Below are positions 1 through 5,350 of a stretch of DNA of 5,350 nucleotides, piece by piece. The position numbers and the translations under genes were made by a program. The notes beneath the pieces are model-generated. The model worked only from the letters and a program-made list of their open reading frames with translations. It ran no database searches and had not been told where the DNA came from. The first letter of the stretch is position 1; the number at the start of each line of letters is the position of its first letter. The DNA is taken from assembly GCA_946629405.1 (NCBI GenBank), contig CAMOXW010000143.1, forward strand, positions 1 through 5,350, read 5' to 3'. This DNA comes from an uncultured Ruminococcus sp. GTDB lineage: Bacteria > Bacillota_A > Clostridia > Oscillospirales > Ruminococcaceae.

Positions 1-1
1 A

Positions 2-49
2 CAAAGTGCAAGAAAAAATATCGGAAAATTTATTTTTTCTTGCACTTTG
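2..49. repeat. Perfect 19-bp inverted repeat (hairpin 1)
   Basis: The arms at 2-20 and 31-49 are exact reverse complements (19 bp), with a 10-base loop at 21-30. The outer half of the stem is mixed sequence (CAAAGTGCAAG) and the inner half is an A-run facing a T-run. It lies in the gene-free left edge, directly touching a second hairpin. It could be part of a terminator for a gene beyond the left edge, a structured RNA, or a small repeat element. The sequence alone does not decide. The inverted repeat itself is certain. Confidence 0.8.
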
Positions 50-99
50 ACAACTAAAAATTGGCTTTTAAAAGCTGTATAAAGCCAATTTTTAGTTGT
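50..99. terminator. Second perfect inverted repeat, possible bidirectional terminator
   Basis: The arms at 50-68 and 81-99 pair perfectly over 19 bp, around a 12-base loop at 69-80. The stem core TTGGCTTT/AAAGCCAA is followed by five T on the + strand (89-93). Because of the symmetry the same is true on the - strand, so it could act as an intrinsic terminator in either direction. It starts on the base after hairpin 1 ends. The gene it would serve is outside the window, so the terminator role is inferred while the inverted repeat is directly seen. Confidence 0.55.
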
Positions 100-126
100 T
101 GAGCAGACATTAATAAGTGATATAAA
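99..126 (+). promoter_or_regulatory. Candidate sigma-A type promoter for the GGDEF gene
   Basis: TTGAGC at 99-104 (4 of 6 to the -35 consensus) and TATAAA at 121-126 (5 of 6 to the -10 consensus) are 16 bp apart. This would place transcription start near 133, about 20 bases before the ATG at 152. The -35 box begins on the last base of the right arm of the hairpin at 50-99. This is a consensus match by eye in A+T-rich DNA, so it is tentative. Confidence 0.4.
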
Positions 127-141
127 TACCTTTCCGACTGT

Positions 142-147
142 AGGTGA
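142..147 (+). promoter_or_regulatory. Weak ribosome binding site before the GGDEF gene
   Basis: AGGTGA is a partial match to the Shine-Dalgarno AGGAGG. The AGGTG core ends five bases before the ATG at 152, which is slightly close. No better site exists for another in-frame start nearby, and the first beta strand of the sensor domain begins at residue 7, so this start is preferred. The weak site suggests modest translation. Confidence 0.45.
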
Positions 148-151
148 TATA

Positions 152-2077
152 ATGTATAATGACAAAAATATCAATATCGCTGTCGTTGCCGCAGGTATCG
201 ACGAGGAATATCAGCACAATATTATCACTGGGCTCAATAAGGCTGCAAAGGATAATAATATCAATCTCTCAGTATTCGCTGCCTTCGGAGGCATAATAAA
301 AAGCAAACGCTTCGATATCGGTGAGTACAGCATCTATCGCCTGATAGATTTTTCTAAGTTTGACGGTGCCGTCCTGCTGACCAATACGATCGGAGATACA
401 CAGGTCAGACAGGATATAATCGACCGCGCCCTCGAATCAGAGATCCCCACCGTCGTCTTCGACTGCGATGAGTACGCCGAATTCTGCAACATCAGTATCG
501 ACAACAGTAAGGCTATGAACGATATCGTCGAGCATATCATTACCGTTCACGGCGCTAAGGTCATAAATTATATCTCAGGCCCACTCGCCAACCCCGAGGC
601 TAAGGCAAGATACTTCTCCTTCATCAATGTCATGAAAGCCCACGGTCTCGAAACAGATGAGCGGCGCATCTACTACGGCGAATTCAGAGGTCAGGACGGC
701 AAGGACGCTGTCGAGGCTTTTGCAGATTCAAATCTTCCCCTCCCCGATGCCTTCATATGCGCTAACGACGCTATGGCACTCACTGCCGCTTCTTCCCTTG
801 AAAAGCTCGGCTGCAGGATCCCCGAGGACGTCAAGATCACAGGCTTCGACTATACCTATAATGCGCGGAATTTCTGTCCCTCGCTGACCTCCGTGAAGCG
901 CCCGCTCGAGGAAGCCGGCTATCAAGCCTGTACTACCATTATTGATATGATAAACGGCGGCAAAAACCCCGGGACCATCCGCCTTGAGGCTGTCCCGGTC
1001 TTTGCCGAAAGCTGCGGCTGCGTGACCGGAAATGCTGACGATTTCAGGGAGTATAAAAAGCGCAGTTATTCTTACAATGAAAATATCAATTCGCATATAA
1101 CGCTCCTCAACCGCCTCACCGCCAGACTTGCCGAGACCGAGAGCGAACAGGAACACGCCGAAGCTCTCTGCGACTTTATCTCCGAGCTTGGCTGCGAAAA
1201 ATTCTGCATCTGCCTCACCGAGGACTGGAAGGACTCCTTCAATAAAAACGACTCCGAAAGATCTCTCGACTCCAACAACTACAGCCCATATATAACCGCT
1301 CCCCTCATCTGGGATAAGGGCTGCAAATATACCATAGGTTATTTCCAAAGCAACGAGATGTACCCGGAAATACCAAAGGACGGAGGTAATATCAGCTATT
1401 TCCTCCCGCTCCATTTCGGAGAACGCTGCCTCGGCTACTACATCATCACCAACGGAGATTTCCCGATATACAGCCTTCTTTGCCATACGCTGACTATGAA
1501 CATCAGCAACTCACTTGAGAATATCCGAAAGCTTTTCCACCTCAATAAGGCCATGGAGGAGCTCAACCGCCTCTATGTCATCGACCCGCTCTGCAACGTC
1601 TATAACCGCAACGGATTCATCAATGTCGTAGATGATATGTTCAAGGAGTGTATTGCTAAGAAAAAATCAGTCATGCTCAGCTTTATCGACATGGACGGTC
1701 TGAAGTTCATCAATGATAACTACGGCCACAACGAGGGTGACTTCGCTATCCAGCGTCTCGCAAGCGTTATCCAGGAGTGCTGCGGAAGAAAAAGCGTCTG
1801 TGCCCGTTTCGGCGGCGATGAGTTCGTTATCTTCGAGGCAGGAGTTACACCCGCTTCCGGCGATGCCCTCCAGCGGCGCTTCGATAACCGTATCGAGAAT
1901 ATGAATTCTATCATCCGCAAGCCCTATACCCTCTCCGCCAGCATCGGCAGCATCATAGTTACTCCGGATGAAAACACTACCCTGTACAGCATCATCCAGG
2001 AAGCCGACGACAAAATGTACGAGATCAAAAAAGCCCGGAAAATGGCTCGTAAGTCCGAGAAGATCGAAAACAGGTAA
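152..2077 (+). CDS. LacI-type sensor domain fused to a GGDEF diguanylate cyclase
   Basis: This 641-residue protein is predicted to make the second messenger c-di-GMP from two GTP. Residues 7-290 resemble the ligand-binding domain of LacI/periplasmic-binding proteins: an opening INIAVV strand, CANDAMAL at 203-210, GFDYT at 231-235, and an ending SCGC at 287-290. There is no helix-turn-helix before it, so it is not a repressor. Residues about 310-460 form a GAF-like middle region. The cyclase spans about 475-630: DPLCNVYNR at 478-486, FIDMD at 511-515, NDNYGHNEGD at 521-530, and the intact signature GGDEF at 554-558. Metal and guanine ligands D513, N521 and D530 appear present. The inhibitory RxxD expected at 545-548 reads GRKS. 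No signal peptide or membrane segment is seen, so it is probably cytosolic and senses an internal small molecule, perhaps a sugar (inference). It has about 20 cysteines, which fits an anaerobe. It stands alone, convergent with asnA. Confidence 0.9.
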   Translation: MYNDKNINIAVVAAGIDEEYQHNIITGLNKAAKDNNINLSVFAAFGGIIKSKRFDIGEYSIYRLIDFSKFDGAVLLTNTIGDTQVRQDIIDRALESEIPTVVFDCDEYAEFCNISIDNSKAMNDIVEHIITVHGAKVINYISGPLANPEAKARYFSFINVMKAHGLETDERRIYYGEFRGQDGKDAVEAFADSNLPLPDAFICANDAMALTAASSLEKLGCRIPEDVKITGFDYTYNARNFCPSLTSVKRPLEEAGYQACTTIIDMINGGKNPGTIRLEAVPVFAESCGCVTGNADDFREYKKRSYSYNENINSHITLLNRLTARLAETESEQEHAEALCDFISELGCEKFCICLTEDWKDSFNKNDSERSLDSNNYSPYITAPLIWDKGCKYTIGYFQSNEMYPEIPKDGGNISYFLPLHFGERCLGYYIITNGDFPIYSLLCHTLTMNISNSLENIRKLFHLNKAMEELNRLYVIDPLCNVYNRNGFINVVDDMFKECIAKKKSVMLSFIDMDGLKFINDNYGHNEGDFAIQRLASVIQECCGRKSVCARFGGDEFVIFEAGVTPASGDALQRRFDNRIENMNSIIRKPYTLSASIGSIIVTPDENTTLYSIIQEADDKMYEIKKARKMARKSEKIENR

Positions 2078-2082
2078 AAAAG

Positions 2083-2110
2083 AAGCCGCACTTTATTGTG
2101 CGGCTTTTTA
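2083..2110. terminator. Bidirectional intrinsic terminator between convergent genes
   Basis: A 9-bp perfect stem (AAGCCGCAC at 2083-2091 with GTGCGGCTT at 2098-2106) has a 6-base loop and is followed by T-rich sequence on the + strand. On the - strand the reverse complement of 2076-2082 gives a run of T after the same stem. It lies six bases after the stop of the GGDEF gene and between the stops of two convergent genes, so it can end transcription from both sides. Confidence 0.9.
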
Positions 2111-2123
2111 TTATATTCACGGT

Positions 2124-3134
2124 TCAAAGCAGCGTGATACCGTTGTCGGCGCATTTCCGGACCATTTCGTCTGTCCAGATAGAGGACTGCACCTCGCCGA
2201 TATGAGCCTTGTTGAGAAGGAGCATACAGAGCCTTGACTGACCAATGCCGCCGCCGATAGTGAGGGGAAGGGTGCCGTCTGCTATCATCCTGTGATACTT
2301 ATACTGCATCCTGTCCTCGGCGCCGCACTCGGCAAGCTGAGCTTTCAGCGAATTTTCGTCAACTCTGATACCCATTGAGGATATTTCGAGGGAATCGTCA
2401 AGCACCTCGTCCCAGAAAAGGATATCACCATTGAGCGACCAGTCGTCATAGTCGGGAGCACGTCCGTCGTGCTTTTTGCCGCTTTTAAGCTTTCCGCCGA
2501 TGCCCATGAGGAACACTGTCTTATGCTCCTTTGTGATGAGGCGCTCGCGCTCATGGCTGGACTTATCGGGATACATATCCTCGAGCTCCTGAGTGGTGAT
2601 GAAGAAGACGTCCTCGCAGATCTTTCCGGCAATAGCCGGGTATCTGAGGCTGACCTTGCGCTTTGTGTAGGCTATAGCCTTGACCACGGACTTAACCGTA
2701 TCCTTGAGGAATTCAACATTTCTCTGCTCGCGTGTGATGACCTTTTCCCAGTCCCACTGGTCAACGAAGATCGAATGTGTATTGTCAGTATCGTCGTCGC
2801 GGCGGATAGCGTTCATGTCGGTATAGATTCCCTCGCCGGCGGTATAGCCGTAGCGGTAGAGTGCCATGCGCTTCCACTTTGCAAGGGACTGTACTACCTC
2901 AGCCTCTAAGCCTATCTCCTTGATATCGAAATCGACCTTTCTCTCAACACCGTTGAGGTCATCGTTGATACCGCTGCCCTTCTTAACGATAAGCGGTGCG
3001 GAAACTCTGTCCAGCGTAAGGGCAAATGAGAGAGCCTGCTGAAATATGTCCTTGATATACTTGATTGCGTGCTGAGTTTCTCTCAGCGTGAGGGCGGACT
3101 TGTAGCCCTCGGGAATATACAGCGATCTTGACAT
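2124..3134 (-). CDS. asnA: Aspartate-ammonia ligase (ammonia-dependent asparagine synthetase)
   Basis: This enzyme makes asparagine from aspartate, ammonia and ATP (giving AMP and pyrophosphate) in the cytosol. The 336 residues match the roughly 330-residue AsnA family end to end. Visible family motifs are VDQWDWEKVI at 124-133, MGIGGKLKSGKKHDGRAPDYDDW at 210-232 (only the pattern is given here for the basic/acidic core) and GGGIGQSRLCM at 294-304 followed by KAHIGEVQSSIW at 309-320. The last block is the equivalent of class II synthetase motif 3, because AsnA has the same catalytic fold as aspartyl/asparaginyl-tRNA synthetases. The ATG start has a Shine-Dalgarno-like AAAGGA at 3143-3148, eight bases upstream. 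It lies 80 bp downstream of a lipoprotein gene and on the same strand as asnS, so asparagine synthesis and tRNA charging are neighbours. No frameshift or missing segment is seen. No promoter is evident in the 80-bp gap. Confidence 0.97.
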   Translation of the reverse strand: MSRSLYIPEGYKSALTLRETQHAIKYIKDIFQQALSFALTLDRVSAPLIVKKGSGINDDLNGVERKVDFDIKEIGLEAEVVQSLAKWKRMALYRYGYTAGEGIYTDMNAIRRDDDTDNTHSIFVDQWDWEKVITREQRNVEFLKDTVKSVVKAIAYTKRKVSLRYPAIAGKICEDVFFITTQELEDMYPDKSSHERERLITKEHKTVFLMGIGGKLKSGKKHDGRAPDYDDWSLNGDILFWDEVLDDSLEISSMGIRVDENSLKAQLAECGAEDRMQYKYHRMIADGTLPLTIGGGIGQSRLCMLLLNKAHIGEVQSSIWTDEMVRKCADNGITLL

Positions 3135-3159
3135 AAAATCATTCCTTTACTTATTATTA

Positions 3160-3191
3160 ACATTCTCCCGGCGCCATTGACGGGAGAATGT
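3160..3191 (-). terminator. Hairpin between lipoprotein B and asnA: terminator or attenuator
   Basis: The arms at 3160-3170 and 3181-3191 are perfect 11-bp complements (core CATTCTCCCG/CGGGAGAATG) with a 10-base loop. In the - direction it comes 23 bases after the lipoprotein B stop and is followed by TTAATAATAAG instead of a solid T run, so termination may be partial. Only 25 bases separate it from the asnA ATG, and those already contain the ribosome site, so no independent promoter fits after it. It could end the asnS-lipoprotein message, reduce read-through into asnA, or protect a processed 3' end. The structure is certain; its role is inferred. Confidence 0.6.
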
Positions 3192-3214
3192 GCTGTACTG
3201 CTGCGTCCGTGGGA

Positions 3215-4090
3215 TCAGTCCAGGCGCTCAAATGTAACCGTCTTGTTCTCCTTTTCAGACGTCCATGTCATTGTATCACCGCTGAATGCAACGTCAACGG
3301 AGTTTTCCTTGCCCTCAATAGAAAGCTTGCCTGCGGCTTCATCAAATGTATACTTGCCGATCGTTCCGGATATATTTAAATATGTCTCACCGGGACCTCT
3401 GAATTCGATGAGAAATTCCTTGAACTTGACATCATCATCATCATCGTCGTCGTCATCACTGCCCCAATCTTCGGGAGCATAATATTCGCCGTATATGCTG
3501 CTCTTGTCAGGGGAACCGGCACGCTTGAAGGTAGCGACCTCCTTCCCCATCATTGAAGCTTTAAGTGTAGAGCCGTCATTTTCAAGTGTCTCTATCGTCA
3601 TGTCATACATATGTAAGCCCTTGTCATCAATATACATCATACCTGAGATATCAGCTACAACCTTTATGATCATATCGGTATCAGTGAATTCGAGCCACAT
3701 ATTGCTAAATTCCATTCCCTCCGGTGCTCCGGACATATCAAGGTCCATATCCTCAAGAAGCTCCGCAGGCATACTCCATTTGCCGGTTATTCCGGAAGAA
3801 GCGGCAGGCTTTACAGGCTTGACAGGCTTCTTTGAAGTAGCCTCCTCAGTTTCCTCCTCAGTTTCAGCCTCGGTAGTTTTCTTAGCCTTTGTGGACTTTT
3901 CAGTTTTCTCCTCGGTCTCCTCCTCGGTATCTTCCTCGGTATCTTCCTCAGTTTCCTCCTCAGAAGCAGCGATATCGTCGGTAGACTCCTCGGTCTGTGC
4001 TGACTTATCGGAGCTGTCGTCTGTACTGCCGCATGATGCGAGCGTGAATGTCATTGTGAGTGCCATAAGCATTGCAAGTGTCTTTTTCAT
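3215..4090 (-). CDS. Putative lipoprotein B with acidic repeat linker and two lipocalin-like repeats
   Basis: The function is not recognised. The 291-residue protein starts with a lipoprotein signal peptide: KK at 2-3, a hydrophobic stretch, then LASC with the lipid-carrying cysteine at residue 20. It is therefore expected on the outer face of the membrane. Residues 41-86 are a low-complexity linker of Glu, Thr, Asp and Lys (ETEE/DTEE units), followed by KPVKPVKP at 88-95. Two similar segments then follow, about 102-190 (GKW ... ATFKR) and 200-290 (YGEYY ... VTFERL). This pattern suggests a duplicated small beta-rich, lipocalin-like domain (inference). Nine consecutive Asp occupy 212-220, early in the second segment. 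The start overlaps the stop of lipoprotein A by 4 bp (ATGA), and AAAAGGAGA at 4098-4106 is a strong ribosome site, so translation is probably coupled. It is a paralogue of the neighbouring lipoprotein, sharing SCGSTDD, SSDK and QTE after the signal. Confidence 0.85.
   Translation of the reverse strand: MKKTLAMLMALTMTFTLASCGSTDDSSDKSAQTEESTDDIAASEEETEEDTEEDTEEETEEKTEKSTKAKKTTEAETEEETEEATSKKPVKPVKPAASSGITGKWSMPAELLEDMDLDMSGAPEGMEFSNMWLEFTDTDMIIKVVADISGMMYIDDKGLHMYDMTIETLENDGSTLKASMMGKEVATFKRAGSPDKSSIYGEYYAPEDWGSDDDDDDDDDVKFKEFLIEFRGPGETYLNISGTIGKYTFDEAAGKLSIEGKENSVDVAFSGDTMTWTSEKENKTVTFERLD
3431..3457 (-). repeat. Poly-aspartate codon tract in lipoprotein B
   Basis: Nine aspartate codons in a row (on the + strand five ATC, three GTC and one ATC) encode residues 212-220. 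Near-identical triplets make it prone to length change by slippage. The tract lies after YGEYYAPEDWGS at the front of the second repeat domain. Confidence 0.85.
3843..3963 (-). repeat. Degenerate 12-bp tandem repeats coding the acidic linker
   Basis: Units of 12 bp related to TCCTCGGTATCT (+ strand) run from 3909 to 3963, about four and a half copies, some adjacent copies nearly identical. Two more copies (TCCTCAGTTTCC type) lie at 3843-3866. Between them the pattern is broken by Lys-rich codons. On the coding strand the units give Glu-Thr-Glu-Glu or Asp-Thr-Glu-Glu. Because the unit is a multiple of three, copy-number change would lengthen or shorten the linker without a frameshift. Confidence 0.8.
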
Positions 4091-4923
4091 GATAATTTCT
4101 CCTTTTGATAGATATGTTCAAATGACAGTACCCCTCCGGAGGTGCCGTCACTCAGAACGAGCTTTTCGTCATCGAAGCTTACAGAGAACTCAGGCATCTT
4201 ACTGCCGGAGCTTTCATCAGCGCTTATATTTACGGTTACACGGTCGCTGCTATTGTCATATATGTATGCCCCCTCATAGTTCTCATATAACGTAGTCCTG
4301 CCATTTTCCTCAAACAAAATGGTAAGGGTCATATTGTACGGTACAGAGTAAAGCTGAGCGGGCAGGGTGTAGAAGCCGTAAGGTGAGCTGCTGCTCCCGA
4401 TCTTTTTGAAATACATTGCCTCGCTGCCAGTCGGGTCAAGGATAGTCAGTTTCCCGTCGGAATAGGTATAATCCAGCGAATAGCCCCCCGTCATGAATTT
4501 ACCGTCCTCGATACGGAAATAGTCAGCAGCATCTATCTCCACGTCCATATACAGAGTTCCGTCCTCATCGAAGCGTAATTTCAGGCTGTCAGCCAAATCT
4601 CCCGCTATACCTGCATTTTCAGCGGAGGTAGTTCTGAGCAGTCCCTCAAGCATGGTCTGACCGCTTTCGCTGTCGAGCTGCCATTCACCGATGAGTTTTT
4701 CATGGTTCTCAGACATTGCAGAGGGTACGTTTGCGGTAATTTCCGAAATTTCCGGCTCAGTATCCGCAGCCGTATTCACGGTAACATCCGCCAATGTATC
4801 GGCTTTCAAAGCTGTTTCTGTCTGTACCGGCTTATCAGAGCTGTCATCGTCTGTACTTCCGCATGAAGCAAGGGATGCTGTTATGAGCATAGCTGCCGCA
4901 AGCGCTGAAATAAGCTTTTTCAT
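4087..4923 (-). CDS. Putative lipoprotein A with two lipocalin-like repeats
   Basis: The function is not recognised. The 278-residue protein has a lipoprotein signal: KK at 2-3, an Ala/Leu-rich core, then LASC with the acylated cysteine at 21. A Ser/Asp/Thr-rich linker covers about 22-70, without the Glu-repeat expansion of its neighbour. Two segments of similar layout follow, about 79-174 (GEWQL ... MYFKK) and 182-270 (YGFYT ... LSFEH). Each opens with a G-x-W/Y-like motif and ends in an aromatic strand with a charged residue, as in lipoprotein B. Alternating polar/hydrophobic strands (LKLRFDEDGTLYMDVEI, TLTILFEENGRTTLYENY) suggest a beta-barrel or lipocalin-like fold (inference). GGAGG at 4930-4934, directly after the asnS stop, gives a well spaced start six bases on. 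The gene is 13 bp from asnS and overlaps lipoprotein B by 4 bp, so it sits in the middle of an operon. Confidence 0.85.
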   Translation of the reverse strand: MKKLISALAAAMLITASLASCGSTDDDSSDKPVQTETALKADTLADVTVNTAADTEPEISEITANVPSAMSENHEKLIGEWQLDSESGQTMLEGLLRTTSAENAGIAGDLADSLKLRFDEDGTLYMDVEIDAADYFRIEDGKFMTGGYSLDYTYSDGKLTILDPTGSEAMYFKKIGSSSSPYGFYTLPAQLYSVPYNMTLTILFEENGRTTLYENYEGAYIYDNSSDRVTVNISADESSGSKMPEFSVSFDDEKLVLSDGTSGGVLSFEHIYQKEKLS

Positions 4924-4936
4924 CCGCTCCCTCCGC
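4924..4936 (-). promoter_or_regulatory. Strong ribosome binding site filling the asnS-lipoprotein A gap
   Basis: On the - strand the 13-base gap reads GCGGAGGGAGCGG. The GGAGG core ends six bases before the ATG. The gap is too short for a promoter plus leader, so lipoprotein A is most simply translated from the asnS message. The site also fixes the start at 4923. Confidence 0.8.
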
Positions 4937-5350
4937 TTATCTTATGGAGCCGACCGTTCTCGGGAACAGGATAACATCGCGGATATTAGCCATTCCCGTT
5001 GTGTACATGATAAGGCGCTCGAAGCCCAGTCCGAAGCCGCCGTGAGGCACACTGCCGTACTTTCTGAGGTCGAGGTAGTCGCCGTAGGGATCAAGGCTCA
5101 TGCCTCTTTCCTCCATTGCTGCAAGGAGCTTGTTGTAGTCGTACTCACGCTCGCTGCCGCCGATTATCTCGCCGACGCCGGGTACAAGGAGGTCAACAGC
5201 CGCAACGGTTTTTCCGTCAGCGTTCTGCTTCATGTAGAAGGACTTGATCTCCTTAGGATAGTCAGTAACGAATACAGCCTTTTTGAAGACCTTCTCAGAG
5301 AGGTATCTCTCGTGTTCGGTCTGGAGGTCGCAGCCCCATTCTACAGGGTA
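4937..5350 (-). CDS. asnS: Asparaginyl-tRNA synthetase, C-terminal part (5' end outside the window)
   Basis: This enzyme attaches asparagine to tRNA-Asn in the cytosol. The reading frame is open to the window edge, so 137 residues and the TAA stop (4937-4939) are seen, roughly the last third of a protein usually near 460 residues. An in-frame Met at 5231-5233 is internal, because conserved family sequence continues upstream ([20 protein letters not shown] at visible residues 1-20 and [10 protein letters not shown] at 31-40). Further family marks are EIIGGSERE at 61-69, [16 protein letters not shown] at 92-107, class II motif 3 GFGLGFER at 105-112 with its ATP-binding arginine, and the ending [11 protein letters not shown] at 122-132, which distinguishes AsnRS from AspRS and LysRS. 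It is the first visible gene of the - strand cluster; its promoter or any T-box leader would be to the right of the window. Confidence 0.97.
   Translation of the reverse strand, partial: YPVEWGCDLQTEHERYLSEKVFKKAVFVTDYPKEIKSFYMKQNADGKTVAAVDLLVPGVGEIIGGSEREYDYNKLLAAMEERGMSLDPYGDYLDLRKYGSVPHGGFGLGFERLIMYTTGMANIRDVILFPRTVGSIR

Noticed and set aside
2..99. CRISPR-like repeats
   Set aside because: The two hairpins differ in sequence and there is no repeat-spacer periodicity.
728..1486. Long - strand open frame of 252 codons opposite the GGDEF gene
   Set aside because: It lies entirely inside the sensor-cyclase gene on the other strand, with no recognisable domain. It is explained by codon bias of the real gene.
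2469..2909. Open frame of 146 codons on the + strand opposite asnA
   Set aside because: asnA is conserved over its whole length, and the opposite frame has no recognisable motif or clear ribosome site.
3177..3182. TTGACG on the + strand as a -35 box
   Set aside because: No matching -10 is found 16-18 bp downstream and no + strand gene follows. It lies in the hairpin.
3135..3214. T-box or other riboswitch controlling asnA
   Set aside because: Eighty bases are too few for a T-box leader and only one simple hairpin is present. A T-box could exist before asnS, outside the window.
3495..4295. Long + strand open frame of 266 codons, very rich in Ser and Val
   Set aside because: It is the antisense of the two lipoprotein genes. 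The SSVSSSV pattern is the reverse complement of the ETEE repeats, and it crosses the junction of two well supported genes.
5231..5233. In-frame ATG as the start of a short 98-residue protein
   Set aside because: Conserved AsnRS sequence continues upstream in the same frame to the window edge, so the gene is cut by the window and not short.

Overview
The window looks like a chromosomal segment of a low-to-moderate G+C anaerobic Clostridia member, most likely Oscillospiraceae/Ruminococcus-like. This is inferred from the type of genes and not proven. The pointers are a LacI-type sensor fused to a GGDEF domain with the cysteine-rich composition common in gut Clostridia, an ammonia-dependent asparagine synthetase, and small lipoproteins with Glu/Thr-rich linkers. 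There are five genes: one on the + strand and four on the - strand.

Positions 1-151 hold no gene. Two long perfect A+T-rich inverted repeats (2-49 and 50-99) sit back to back and are followed by a plausible promoter. The + strand gene at 152-2077 encodes a 641-residue soluble signalling protein. It has a sugar-binding (LacI/periplasmic-binding type) sensor domain, a middle GAF-like region and a C-terminal diguanylate cyclase. A bidirectional hairpin terminator at about 2083-2110 separates it from the convergent - strand block.

Read in its own direction, the - strand block is asnS (asparaginyl-tRNA synthetase, 3' part only, running off the right edge), lipoprotein A (4087-4923), lipoprotein B (3215-4090) and asnA (2124-3134). 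asnS and lipoprotein A are 13 bp apart, with the ribosome site filling the gap. Lipoproteins A and B overlap by 4 bp (ATGA). asnA follows after 80 bp that contain a hairpin but no convincing promoter. The layout suggests one transcription unit in which the gene that makes free asparagine and the gene that loads it onto tRNA bracket two paralogous exported lipoproteins of unknown function. A tight operon for the first three genes is well supported. Inclusion of asnA is an inference that depends on whether the hairpin terminates.

No mobile element, CRISPR array, tRNA or rRNA was seen, and no clear new defence or biosynthetic system. The less ordinary items are the lipoprotein pair inside the asparagine cluster, their repeat architecture, the paired hairpins at the left edge, and a diguanylate cyclase without the usual inhibitory site.
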